Counted from the first letter of the stretch, positions 1 through 12,241 are shown. The stretch: 64,000 nucleotides of DNA from Ehretia macrophylla (GCA_037974665.1 CM075764.1:79004325-79068324), one strand, 5' to 3'. Notes: generated by a model not told the origin, from the letters alone. Numbers and translations are program-made.

Positions 1-718
1 TAATCATTTTGTTACAAGTGCCCCGATTGAGAAAGGGCCATGAAATAGTTAAGCCCACATCTGATACTATGTATAAATCTGAGTTAGTGAAACGAGAGAT
101 AACTACCATGGAAAAACTCATTTTCATCACTTCATACTCGCCTTGGCCAAGGACTTGCTCGTTTACCAACCGATCTCAGATATCATAGGATATTGCCTTA
201 CGCCGGATGTTAACAAATCCTATCTTGACAATTACCTGTTGGTTCATGCCACAAGACTAAAACGCGAAAGGCCGTAACCCACCTTATGGAAGACGGGTAC
301 TGTCTAGACGCAGTATTTAGCCCCTGATATAACCAGCAACCGTAATCTCTCAAGTTTGAGGATTAATTTGCACAATTCTCAACTAAATAGTTAACTATTA
401 ACCTGAAATCATGTAGTTCACTATTTATTATCACATTCAATGATCCGTACATAGACGATCACTCATATGTTTATTAGTCCACATCACCATGTTGTTCTGG
501 CATTTCGCACTCCATCATTTATCATTAACATCACTATGTTAATCAAAGGTAATAACATATGATAACCCGTACTCGATTATTCTAGTCCCGGTTGAATAAT
601 CTGAAGGGCTATGAATTGTTTCTTAATGCTTATCATATCGAAGAGAAAGTGTGAAATATCCTAAACCCCTTTAGAACATTTCTCTTCTCGGATAGGCACT
701 AGGGACATATTCATATCC
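1..718 (-). repeat. Truncated copy of the Copia-type LTR (LARD family)
   Basis: This stretch matches about 2820-3530 and 11430-12140, which lie in the two LTRs of the element at 1429-12241. Examples are the blocks around 'ctcaagtttgaggattaatt' and 'cttctcggata'. The last ~110 bp of the LTR (the part starting TGTTAGGG on the minus strand) is missing and homology stops near 718. It is therefore a third, truncated and more diverged LTR of the same family in the same orientation, cut on the left by the window edge. No coding capacity is seen. Confidence 0.8.
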
Positions 719-1428
719 ATCTTATATTGTGGATATTGCTTATGATTCTGGCTAGATAGGCCTTAGAGAACAACTTACTTGAATATTAGCTTGAATAATC
801 CATAGGTTGTTATTAGTTGCTATTTTGTGTTATATGTTGATTTTAATGGCTAAAAAGGTAAAGGAACTTGACTTATAGCATGCTTATGAAGTGTATATAC
901 ATTTATATACCTATCTAGCATAGCATAATTGCTCGGTAATGCGAAATGGTGCAAAAATTAGGGAGGTTGGCCGGCTGAATTTTTCAGCACCGGTAGTAGG
1001 CTTTTTGACGTTGGTCAGACACATTTTGGTGGCCTTTTGGGTTGCTTTAAGTGTATGCTAAGTGGTTTTGATGTTAGGAGGTGGTTCAAGGGTTGTATGG
1101 TTGCGTAGTTGCGAATTATGTTGCTAGAAGTTGGTCAAAATGTTGCTAAGTGTTGAATTAAGTGTTGTTTACATTCTTTTGTGTTGTACATGTTGTTCAA
1201 GCTTGGGTTGGTGTCATGCAGGGTCGGAATTTGTTAATGTATGGATATGTATGCTTGAGGTTAGGTAGTTTACCTTGTTATCTAATCAATGCTTTTCTAA
1301 GTGCTTTTAAAGTATTGATTGAATTCTAGTTTAGTATATTTGTATATGTGCTCAAGTATGGAGTCAATCTTGTTGGAAATGGTTAAATGGTTGAAAGTAT
1401 TTGCTAACGGTTAGGTGACCTACTTTGT
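719..1428 (+). repeat. Left part of an interrupted Ty3/gypsy LTR
   Basis: The order of landmarks matches the solo LTRs at 7179-9567 and 37537-39975: a stretch with GGCCGGCTGAA, then two copies of the CCTACTTTGT-type hairpin near 1258-1290 and 1408-1430. The sequence is cut at about 1429 by the minus-strand Copia-type element, and the same LTR resumes at 12242. About 100 bp that the related LTRs carry at this point is absent on both sides, so the junction also involved a deletion. No gene is present. Confidence 0.6.
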
Positions 1429-2124
1429 TAGTTGGATTCAAGATCGTGGAATGTATGCATGGATAGCTAGCTAGGGCCGAAAATAGCAATGACACATTTC
1501 AAAAATTTAGCTAACATCAACATGTATTCTCCAACAATGTCCATAAACTAGCAAAACTCATGTCATATATCAACTATATATATAATGTAAAAGAGGTTCA
1601 AAAGGTATACCTCTCTTGAAGACAACTTGAAGATGAAGCCTGTAGATTTTGATGCTCTCGAATCCTTCTAACTTGAAGGGTCTAGTTGGTCCACCAAGCA
1701 TCCAAAGCTCAACCACAAGACTTAGAAGAAAATGTGCTAGTATACTTCTAAGATGTAAAGCTATGTGTGTGTATCCTGAAGCAAAACTCAAACAATTCTT
1801 TCTTCTCCTAGCTATGGCCGAATAGGCACTTGAAGAAGATGAAGTTTGCCTCTTATTTTTGCTAGCTTTGGCCATATATGGTGTATCACTTAGGAGAGAG
1901 AAGACACCATCTATATAATATATAATCTATATTATATAATATATATTATACATGCATATTAACCAATCAATCCATGAGTGATTGAGTGTCAATTTGGATT
2001 AAGTCCTTTCATGTTATTAGATTGTAATTATTACAATCTAATGGCTTGAAGTTATTTTCTCTTTCGTTTGCTAGTTGGCCGAAAAGGAGGAGAGATGAGA
2101 GAGGTTTTGTCTTCATTTGATTAT

Positions 2125-2187
<63 letters not shown>

Positions 2188-3640
2188 CTGATATACATAT
2201 ATATATTAATCTTACTTTATTAGATAGTCAATCACTATTGCTATCTTCTTTAGTTAAACAAGACAAAGTCATGCAAATCCTAGGATTATAATCATTGCAA
2301 TCCAAATGTTTACATTTTCTCTCTTATGACACTTGGCAAAAAAATACTTATCATCAAAAGCAAAGGCTAGGATTAGTTTGTCTTTCTTCAAGACTCAATC
2401 TTAGCCATTCAATTCAAATTCAAATGACTAGGATTGATGACATGGACAATCCAGTCACCAAAAGTTTTGGTAATTACAATTTGACCCTAAAACTTTTCAA
2501 AATTATACTTTTGGCCCAAAGACCAACATAGATGACTCTTGACACCTTAAAACCATCAACCACATTATACAAGCTTCTGGTGAACTTATTCATGATGCTT
2601 ATTCGTGTGTGACCTTCTAGATTCATAATCGCGTACTGATGAAGGACCGATAAACCTCCTTATCTATTTCAGAAATGTCTCCGCCATTTTACCGAAATAC
2701 CCTCATGCTCATAAGTAACGCACTAGTAACAAATATACCATGAGAATGTATACGATAATGAAGACACTGCCTTTCATGAACCTATTTACCCGTCGAGAAT
2801 TAGCGTGTAGTCCGATCCTTCTATTAAAAATGTCCCGATCGGGAAAGGACCATAAAATGGTTAAGTCCACCTCCGATACTATGAATAAATCTAAATCGGA
2901 GAAACGAGATATGATAACCATGGAAAAACCCATTTCCATCACTTCATACTCGCCTTGGCCAAGGACTTCCTCGTTTAACAACCGATCTCAGATATCGTAA
3001 GACATCGCCTTACACCGGAGGTTAACAGATCCTATCTTGACAATTACCTGTCAGTTCATACCACAAAACTAAAACGCGAAAGGCCGTAGCCCACTTTTTA
3101 AAAGATGGGTATTGTCCAAACGCAATATTTAGCCCCTTATATAACCGGCAGCCGCAATTTCTCAAGTTTGAGGATTAATTTGCTCAATTCCCAACTAAAT
3201 AGTAAACTATTAACCTAAAATCCTGTAGTTCAATATTTATTGTCACATTCAATGATTCGTACGCTGACAATCACTCATATGTTTATTAGTCCACATCATC
3301 ATGTTATTCTGACACTTCGCATGCCATCCTTTATCATTAACATCGCTATGTTAATCAAAGGTGATAACATATGACAACCCATACTCAATTGTTCTAGTCT
3401 GGTCAAACAATATGAAGGGCTATGAATCAATTCTTAATGTTTATCATATCGAAGAAAAACTACAAAGCATTCTAAACTCCTTTAGAACGTATTTTCTTCT
3501 CGGATAGACATTAGGGACATGTTCATACAAAGCAGAGAATATGAACATCCTTAAATATATCTTTATGTATAGAACACATATATTCTTATTAAACCCTAAT
3601 TAGGTCATCTCAACTATAACATTAGGGCATATCCCTAACA
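1429..3640 (-). mobile_element. 3' LTR of the minus-strand LARD (left LTR)
   Basis: Read on the minus strand it starts TGTTAGGGATATGCCC at 3640 and matches the LTR at 9733-12241 over almost its whole length. Its last ~50 bp, present in the other LTR as TGAAAGTAAAGCC...CATAG on the plus strand, are missing, so the left end is truncated. It contains an (AT)n tract at about 2128-2184. On the element's sense strand there is a 101-codon open frame, 1875 down to 1570, beginning ATGGCCAAAGC just downstream of a TATATAT run; the partner LTR has lost that ATG, and I do not regard it as a proven gene. Confidence 0.8.
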
Positions 3641-3655
3641 ATCTCCCACTTGTAC
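3641..3655 (-). other. Polypurine tract of the LARD
   Basis: On the minus strand the sequence directly before the TGTTAGGG LTR start is AGTGGGAGAT, the classic Copia polypurine tract. It fixes the element's orientation as minus and the left LTR as the 3' LTR. Confidence 0.75.
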
Positions 3656-6600
3656 TAATGCTATCAACCATAGGATTAGTGCACTATACATTCGTATCCA
3701 TATACACATCTTCTCTAAGATGATGATCAACTGTAACTATCTTTACAGGATCAATGGGTCAACTATAGAAATAACTATAGGAACCTTTTCTGTTAAACCA
3801 TTTTTCTGTTAAGAGAATTTCTCTTAAACTAACTTTACATGTTCGGATTCTTGATGAGATCGGGTTCTTTTAAGCTTGTGCAAGAAGCCTCTATTACAGT
3901 TACCATATTACAAAACATCGGTAACCAATAACAGATAAAACCACATAATATCCAAACACCATAAAATTAAGTATGCATCTTGGCTTTAAGTAACAGAATA
4001 ACTGTTATTCACTATTCGGAACACTTTCCAAAACATTACAATCATATCACAAATCCATTATCAATAATGTTTCCATCATTTTAATGAATTCTTCCCTAAG
4101 AACTTCACTGTTTTCCACAAACTATAAAATCCGGGGTTATAGTTCAAATAGTGATCATTATTACCATAATAAGATCACCAAAAAAATGCATGTATTCTCT
4201 CCGATATTAATCATGTAACTCATTACATCATATCGGGCCTTGTACTTGCCATCGCATTAAAGGAGAATGCAAACAGCTAAAGGATTAGGTGCAAAAACCA
4301 TTCACAACCTTCCCTTAATAGTCAGAATGAAATGTACAAGAAAAGATGGCCTGTCATAAAGACTAGAGACCAAAATTTCTTAGATTCCTCCATCTTAAAG
4401 AAAACTCTAAGATCGTGACTCAGTGTACATGCTATGAGGAAATCATATAATCATATCATTGTATTTCAAGATACTACAAGATATGATCGGTTTACCCTAG
4501 ATATGCATCATGATATTTTAATTGGACCATTGGTAAACTTTGATAACGGAGGTATCATAAATTTACAAGATCTGTTAAGGGAACAAGCTCCCACTAACTT
4601 TTCTTCTAAACTTAGATATCATATTCATTTATCAATGAAATCGATCTCTATCATTTCATATTGATAAACTCATTATCCATTCATCATAGTTACTTTCACT
4701 GAAGAATCTATGCATGAAATGGGTTTAAATTCTATCTAGCCATAGAAATAAAAACATGGTACAAAAATAAGGTTAAAACAGTTTTGAAAGTTTTTGCTGA
4801 TAGAAGATGCATTCACTAATCTTCTTTTATAACCAATCATATTCTGGACATGTCTCATAAACTCCATTTCTTTTCAATTATTTCCTTTTGGATAAACTCT
4901 TTTACCAAAGAGAAAAATCAATCCATCAAACTCGTTTGAATAGATAAAAGAACTCAAGTCTTTAACTCTTGTACACTTCAAAGTTTTAGACTTTTAAAAT
5001 AACCTTGTTCAAGTATGATTTAGTAATTAGTCATTTCATTAAATGTTAAGCAATGAAATATAAATGTTTATGCGGTTTCAGTTTGAAGACATTCTTTTAT
5101 TTGATACGCGTTCCGACCATTTCATTACCATAATAAAAATATATATACAAAATGCTAATCATTTCTTAGATAGGATCAATTCCCAAATTATCCTTGGCGA
5201 GAAATGATTGAAATAGTCACCACAATTTTTCATAAAAAGAAAACTTCAATCAAACTAAACATTTTTCAAAAACAGGATCTCATACCAAGCCGATCCATAA
5301 TAATTAAATCTCACACTCCCTAAATGAGAAAAGGGTGAATCTAAAAAGATTCTAAGTGGGATGACCAATTTCCTATGATCAGACATATTTCTCAAACCAT
5401 TGTGGCTATATTGAAATATGAATACCAAAGGTCAACAACTCATTTGTTGTCTATTTCTCTAAATAGGGTATGGTCAACTTTAGTCCCTAAATCACTTTGG
5501 TCTCAAACCTTTATGTCTATGTTGATTAAGTGATCTAGTTAGATTGGACCCACCATCACTTAGTTATTTGACAAATTGAATCAATAACCTCAAACTTTTG
5601 TGGCTATGTTGGTCGTTAGATTTTGGAAGATAACTACATCTCTATGTTTCATTCTAGCGATTTTAATAAACTTACTTTGAAACAAATCCTCCACCTTTGG
5701 GTAAGAAGGATTGTATTCATTTAGGTCTCATTAAATATCCTAGGATAGCGGAGGACTACGATAAAACTCCTTTTACCGTTTTTGTCAATCTAATATTTGT
5801 TTGCAAATAGGGAGTCAATACGATCTCAACAAATAATCAAGCATTCAACATACTATAAGCTAATAATCACAATTATAGTGAATCATATAGTATGAATGCA
5901 AGGATGCATGAATGGTGGATCATGGGCTTGGGTTTTGGGCTTAAAGAAATAAAACTATTCTATTTAAAAGATCTTCAACTCCTTGAAATCTCCATTGGGC
6001 CTCCAACTCCTTGGAATGTCCATTGGGCCTTCTTGCTAACTTCTCTTTGAAGAATTACATAAATGTCATCACTACATAATTCTCTCAAAAAACAAGCATA
6101 AAAATTGAGACTTATGTCTCACATTGCAACCCAATAAAATTAACCCTAAAGCCCAAATCCATGATCAACTTCATAATTTCCATAATATATATACATATGC
6201 ATGATTATTCATATAAAAACATATAATAATTATCACATATAATTGGCTAGCATTCAAGTTTAATCAACTCATCAACATGAACAATCAAACTTGATCTATA
6301 CTTATTGCAAAATCATGAAACATTTTTCATTAATGCAAGTTATATTGGCCCATTAATTCATAACTTATTATAATTCACATGCAAGTCCAAAACTCAAAGA
6401 AAATCACAAGACCATGGCCCAATCACACAAAGTTGCCCAATAGATTAAAATTTAACATAAAGACATACACACAAGGCCCAAGCCCAAATCAATATGTCCT
6501 TTGGCCCACATACATCAATTTTAGCCCATTAGTCCTATTATAACATTATTTCAACATATAATCATTTTAACTATCTCAATTTAGAAATATCTAAATATAA

Positions 6601-7687
6601 TCATACTAGATTATTTCCAAATCCAAGATAAGAACATGTTGACCTTAATTCATGTGAAAACCCTTTTCCTACTTCAAGACATATAAATAAGTTGCATTAT
6701 TGACTATTAAACATTTTAATAATCAAATAGTCCTCTATTTAATCACATGCATGTCAATCATTAAAATAAGCTTAAAAATAACTTTTAAACTTTCATTTCA
6801 ATACATGCACATATTAAATATAAGCTTTTGAAGACTACAAGGCAACTACTTGAATATTTATATATCCAACAAAAGGCAAAATCATCAACTTCCACACCAA
6901 GTGGATTTTCGGCCATCTCAATAAAAAAACACTAGACTTGTCTTTTTCAATTTTTGACTTTATAATCATGCAAAAAGGATCATTTCAAGAAACACCTTTT
7001 TAGCTTTTAGGATAGTCTTCTTATTTCAAATCATATCTTAACATGCAAAGATCAAATCTAACATTTACCTTTACACATCAACATATTGTACAAGAAGATC
7101 AACTATCCTAAATATGCATGTGAAAGTTGGCTATTAAAAGTATAGAACTAAACATGCAAGTTGAAATCAAGCCACAAATGTGAAACCCCAAATTTTATCT
7201 TTGTGTGAAATTGCGTGTTTTGACCTGTATATGTCTTATTTGAGTAGAATGCACTAATTTTGTGATTTCTACTCCTACTACATGCTATGTGAGCATCCAT
7301 GAAATTTTCATAAAAATCGGCATTAAAAATTTTATCGTCGAGTTTTGTGAATAGTATTTTTGAAACATGTCAGCTAAAATTTTGAAACTGGTTTTTTTAA
7401 TGTTTGAAAACCTAGTCCTCGGATATTAATAGACCTGTGTTTGAATAAAATGGATTTTAAAATGGATTAGGAATTTAAAAGGATTTTACACATTCTTTTG
7501 CAAAAGATTGAGTTTTATAGATATATGCATGTATATGTATGTATGTATATATTGTTGTCAACTAAAAATAAACTACTTAAAATAGTGTAAGTGTTATATC
7601 TATATATATATATATATATAGACTAAAAACAACTAAAAAAATGGCAAAGTGTTTCAACTTTGACTTTAGTATTTTGTTTGACTTAGC

Positions 7688-7697
7688 ATTATATATA
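7688..7697 (+). promoter_or_regulatory. TATA box of solo LTR A
   Basis: A TATATATA run about 50 bp upstream of the ATGGCCGAA codon set. The related LTR at 37537-39975 has a TATATATG at the same place, so this is the likely promoter and the transcript start should lie near 7715-7725. The short frame ATG GCC GAA ACT CCA TAG follows at 7745-7762. Confidence 0.55.
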
Positions 7698-7905
7698 CAT
7701 AATACATTAAAACAAAACACAAAGCACACTCATTTCTCACCTAGATGGCCGAAACTCCATAGGCAAGAAAGGATAATTTTTCACTTAGTTTTCAAAGCAA
7801 TTTTTGCATAGAAATTGCATTTCAAAGCCAAATCTTTTCATACCGGGCTAGATTTCACTTGTTGAGCATCCATTCTACTTCTTTCTAACATCATTTGGCA
7901 TCAAA

Positions 7906-9070
7906 GGTGAGATAAAAATTATAGATCTTGAAATGCTATTTCTTGTCAAATTATTATAGTTGCATTTTTATCCGATGTTTTGTTAAATTGTCTTTAGATT
8001 ATTGCTCAGTAGTTTCCAAGGACCATTTATATGCATTTATAGCTGTTTTGAATGGTAGTAGCATGTATTTCTAATTTTCAGGTATTAAAATTGATTTATA
8101 GGTTCATAGATGAATAATTGTTGTTGTGGTAGTTGGAATTGAATGGTTGTTGCTTCTAAAAGTTTGTTAATTACTAAGTAGTAATGTTGTAGTGCCGAAT
8201 TTTTGATTTGGACGTCGTAGCAAAAGTCCAAAAAATTCAGCCAAGGTGCATTGCCAAAATAGGGTTGTTGGACTTGTTTTGGATGGCTTTTGGTTGGTTT
8301 CCGATGGGGTTAATGTAGTTGCTTGTGTGGTTGAGTGATAGAAAGTGGTTTGGAGGTTATTGGATTTCTAGATTGTAAGTTATGAATGTTAGAAGTTTGA
8401 TAGTCTTTCTTTAAAATGTTGAAATGTTGTCTTTAGTTGTTTGATGGTGTTGAGTATTTGTTTCTTGGATTTGTTGTTGAGTAGGTTTGGGTTTGGAAGT
8501 ATGATAAAATGCATGTTAAGTTGGGTAGCCTACTTTGTCATCTAACTTAGTTGTTTAGTTGTTTAATTGATGTTATGTTTCATGAAATGTTGTTAACTGA
8601 TTGATGATTGATGATGGTCTGGAGGACAACCTACTTTGTTGCCTTTCCGGAATATAAGATGTTTATTATCATTGTCATGAGTCTTGATAGTGTGTGCCAT
8701 ATCTCGGGCAGCGTCGGGCTGTCGGGTTGATAACGGCATGACTATCATAGACTACCTCCAGCTTGCATGGGTGGAGATGCCATGGAGGGAAGGGCTAGAT
8801 GAGGTACCTCGGTTATGAATTATGGGAGTTATAAGAAGATGGTTGAGATCGTTATGGCATATGGAGCTATACCAACTAGTGTATCCTTTCTCAAATGAAT
8901 GGTTATTTATGTGGCTTGAAATGTAATGTTGATGTTAATGATGTTTAATGTGTGTTATTGCTCATAGGATGATTTCCCAAGTGGTAAAGTAAAGGTTTTC
9001 AAAACATCTTTCGAATCCTCACTGAGCTTTGTTATATATAAGCTCACCCTCATTCGTTTATTGTCATCAG
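7906..9070 (+). other. Proposed LTR-internal intron in LTR A (1165 bp)
   Basis: The left border is ATCAAAG|GTGAG and the right border ATCAG|GTGT. LTR B has the same two borders at 38283 and 39444 (1162 bp), LTR C has them at 16590 and 17984, and LTR D has them on the minus strand at 37188 and 35253. The conserved hairpin TGAGCTT...AAGCTCA (9023-9046) sits 24 nt before the acceptor. The position-matched GT and AG sites in four LTRs are seen; splicing itself is inferred. Confidence 0.5.
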
Positions 9071-9718
9071 GTGTAACTAAGCCAGACTTTTGGTACGTCC
9101 CTCAGGAAGCTGAGTATGTGCCTTATGTGGAGGAGTCTTATGTGCCAGAGTCTTATCCATGAGTTATGTTGAAGTGCTCCGTGTTTTTGTCTTAGCTTTT
9201 ATAGTATGTTGTATTGTATAACTTACTCAAAGATAATGGTTTATAAAATACTAGTTTAGTAGTATTCCTTTTGAATATGATTAGGTTGCTAGACTAGTGT
9301 ATAATCTATTTTGCAAATGTATAGTATAACTTGTAGTATGTTGTTAAAACAGAGGCTTATGACTTGTGTTAGAATGTCGTATGGATGTTAAATGAATGGC
9401 TTTGTATTGTTGAATGGATGTTGGAGTTGTTACTGAACTTGGAGTTGGTTGTGTTATGTTTTTCTAAAGGATTGGATAGAGTCCTGGTGTCCTATTACAG
9501 ACGTTATAATGCCAAAATTCCGTTGCGTCCTGACTGATTGTAAGTGGGGTCGAGTTGGGGCATGACAACAAATACTCAAGAACTATATATACAAGCTAAG
9601 ATCCAAACTAGATCTACAAAATATATACATGTAGACTTAAGACTAGCTTCATAACTTGGCACATTTTCATGCTAACACACGGCCCAAACATGCTAGTTTA
9701 ATGGACATCATAACGCAT

Positions 9719-9730
9719 GCTTTGATACCA
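9719..9730 (-). other. Primer binding site of the LARD
   Basis: On the minus strand this reads TGGTATCAAAGC, the usual Copia site complementary to initiator tRNA-Met. It is separated by AG from an LTR end in CA at 9733, which sets the inner boundary of the 5' LTR. Confidence 0.75.
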
Positions 9731-9732
9731 CT

Positions 9733-10468
9733 TGAAAGTAAAGCCAACACGTAGAGATCATGTCATTACATATTCCATAGTTGGAATCAAGATCGTGGAA
9801 TGTATGCATGGATAGCTAGCTAGGGCCGAAAATAGCAATGGCACATTTCAAAATTTTAGCTAACATCAACATGTATTCTTCCAACAATGTCCATAAACTA
9901 GCAAAGCTCATGTTATATATCAACTATATATATAATGTAAAAGAGGTTCAAAAGGTATACCTCTCTTGAAGACAACTTGAAGATGAAGCTTGTAGATTTT
10001 GATGCTCTCGAATCCTTCTAACTTGAAGGGTCTAATTGGTCCACCAAGCATCCAAAGCTCCACCACAAGACTTAGAAGAAAATGTGCTAGTGTATTTCTA
10101 AAATGTAAAGCTATGTGTATATATCTTGAAGCAAAACTCAAACAATTTTTTCTTCTCCTAGCTATGGCCGAATAGGCACTTGAAGAAGATGAAGTTTGCC
10201 TCTTATTTTTGCTAGCTTTGGCGGTGTATGGTGTATCACTTAGGTGAGAGAAGAAGCCATCTATATAATATATAATCTCTATTATATAATATATTATACA
10301 TGCATATTAACCAATCAATCCATGAGTGATTGGGTGTCAATTTGGATTAAGTCCTTGCATGTTATTAGATTGTAATTATTACAATCTAATGGCTTGAAGT
10401 TATTTTCTCTTTCCTTTGCTAGTTGGCTGAAAAAGGAGGAGAGAGTAGAGAGGTTTCGTCTTCATTTG

Positions 10469-10504
<36 letters not shown>

Positions 10505-10911
10505 TCACTAATATACATATATATATTAATCTTACTTTATTAGATGACCAATCACTATTGCTATCTTCTTTAGTTAAACAAGACAAAGCCATGCAAATCA
10601 TAGGATTGTAATCATTGCAATCCAAAGGTTTACTTTTTCTCTCTCTTGACACTTGGCAAAAAACACTTATCACCAAAAGCAAAGACTAAGATTAGTTTGT
10701 CTTTATTCAAGACTCAATCCTAGCCATTCAATTCAAATTCAAATGACTAGGATTGATGACATGGACAATCCAGTCATCAATCTCTACATGCACACGCCAC
10801 ATATGCATATCCAGTCACTAATTTGCCATTCTCTTTTGATGACTAGGATGATGACGTGGCATTTCCCAAATTATATCATCATTTCACACACATATATATA
10901 TAAAAACACCC

Positions 10912-10992
<81 letters not shown>

Positions 10993-12241
10993 TTTGCGCA
11001 TTCTAATCTCTATTAGAATAATACATTGAAACAACTTTTCAATAATTGCAGTTTGGCCCTAAAAGTTTTGATAATTATAATTTGACCCTAAAACTTTTTA
11101 AAATTACACTTTTGGCCTAAAAACCAACATAGATGACTCTTAACACCTTAAAGCCATCAACCACATTATACAAGCTTCCGGTGAACTTATTCATGATGCT
11201 TATTAGTGTGTGACCTTCTAGATTCATAATCGCGTATCGATGAGGGACCGATAAACCTCTTTATCTATTTCGGAAATGTCTCCGCCATTTTACCGAAATA
11301 CCCTCATGCTCATGAGTGACGCACTAGCAACAAACGTACCATGAGAATGTATACGATAATGAAGACATTATCTTTCATGAACCTATTTACCCGTCAAGAA
11401 TTAGTGTGCAGTCCGATCTTTTTATTAAAAATGTCTTGATTGGGAAAGGATCATGAAATGGTTAAGTCCACCTCCGATACTATGAATAAATCTAAACCGG
11501 TGAAACGAGAGATGACAACCATGAAAAAACCCATTTCTATCACTTCATACTTGCCTTGGCTAAGAACTTCTTCGTTTAACAACCGATCTCAGATATCATA
11601 GGACATCGCCTCACGCCGAATGTTAAAAGATCATATCTTGACAATTACCTGTCAGTTCATACCATAAAACTAAAATGTGAAAGGTCGTAACCCACCTTTT
11701 ACAAGATGGGTATTGTCCAGATGCAATATTTAGCCCCTGATATAACCGACAGCTGCAATTTCTCAAGTCTGAGGATTAATTTGCATAATTCTCAACTAAA
11801 TAGTAAACTATTAACCTAAAATCATGTAGTTCACTATTTATTGTCACATTCAATGATCCGTACGCTGACGATCACTCATATGTTTATTAGTCCACATTAT
11901 CATATTGTTCTGGCACTTTGCATGTCATCCTTTATCATTAACATCGTTATGTTAATCAAAGGTAATAACATATGATAACCCATACTCGATTTTTTTAGTC
12001 CTGGTCAAAAAATGTGAAGGGCTATGATCAATTCTTAATGTTTATCATACCGAAGAAAAACTATGAAGCATTCTAAACTCCTTTAGAACGTATTTTCTTC
12101 TCGGATAGACATTAGGGACATGTTCATACAAAGCGGAGAATATGAACATCTTTAAATATATATTTGTGTATAGAACACATATATTCTTATTAAACCCTAT
12201 TTAGGTCATCTCAACTATAGCATTAGGGCATATCCCTAACA
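9733..12241 (-). mobile_element. 5' LTR of the LARD (right LTR), 2509 bp
   Basis: On the minus strand it runs from TGTTAGGGATATGCCC (12241) to ...TTTACTTTCA (9733), followed by AG and the primer site: canonical TG...CA ends. It matches the left LTR except that the latter has lost its last ~50 bp. It contains a (TTA)n tract at about 10470-10500 and a (CA)n(TA)n tract at about 10915-10990. The open frame with HTHTHT and YIYIYI runs at 10653-11006 is just this microsatellite. A degenerate version of the LTR-internal frame lies at 10141 down to 9920. Confidence 0.88.

Larger units (their letters stand above)
7179..9567 (+). mobile_element. Solo gypsy LTR A, 2389 bp, target duplication ACAAA
   Basis: It begins TGTGAAACCCC and ends GGGGCATGACA. 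The 5 bp ACAAA flank both ends (7174-7178 and 9568-9572), so the boundaries are exact. There is no internal region: this is a solo LTR left by recombination between the two LTRs of an inserted element. Inside, in order, are GTGAATAGTA (7347), a TATA box (7688), an ATGGCCGAA short frame (7745), a 5' splice-like site (7906), two CCTACTTTGT hairpins (~8520 and ~8632), a TGAGCTT/AAGCTCA hairpin (9023-9046), a 3' splice-like site (9070) and a short conserved frame (9071-9162). It is clearly related to 37537-39975. Confidence 0.93.
3641..9732 (-). mobile_element. Non-coding internal region of a LARD-type Copia element, split by a solo LTR
   Basis: Between the two LTRs lie about 3.7 kb of element-specific DNA (3641-7178 and 9568-9732) plus one nested solo LTR (7179-9567). 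I found no gag, protease, integrase, reverse transcriptase or RNase H motif on either strand; the few open frames are short and featureless. Long LTRs of about 2.5 kb, a good polypurine tract and a good primer site around non-coding DNA define a large retrotransposon derivative, which would have to be mobilised by proteins supplied in trans. This accounts for the long gene-free stretch here. Confidence 0.7.

Noticed and set aside
1570-1875. 101-codon minus-strand frame starting MAKASKNKR as a gene
   Set aside because: It lies inside an LTR and the partner LTR has lost the ATG and part of the frame. Kept only as an example of the ATGGCC short-frame pattern.
10653-11006. 117-codon open frame with THTHTH and IYIYIY runs
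   Set aside because: It is translated (CA)n(TA)n microsatellite inside an LTR; the partner LTR has no such frame.
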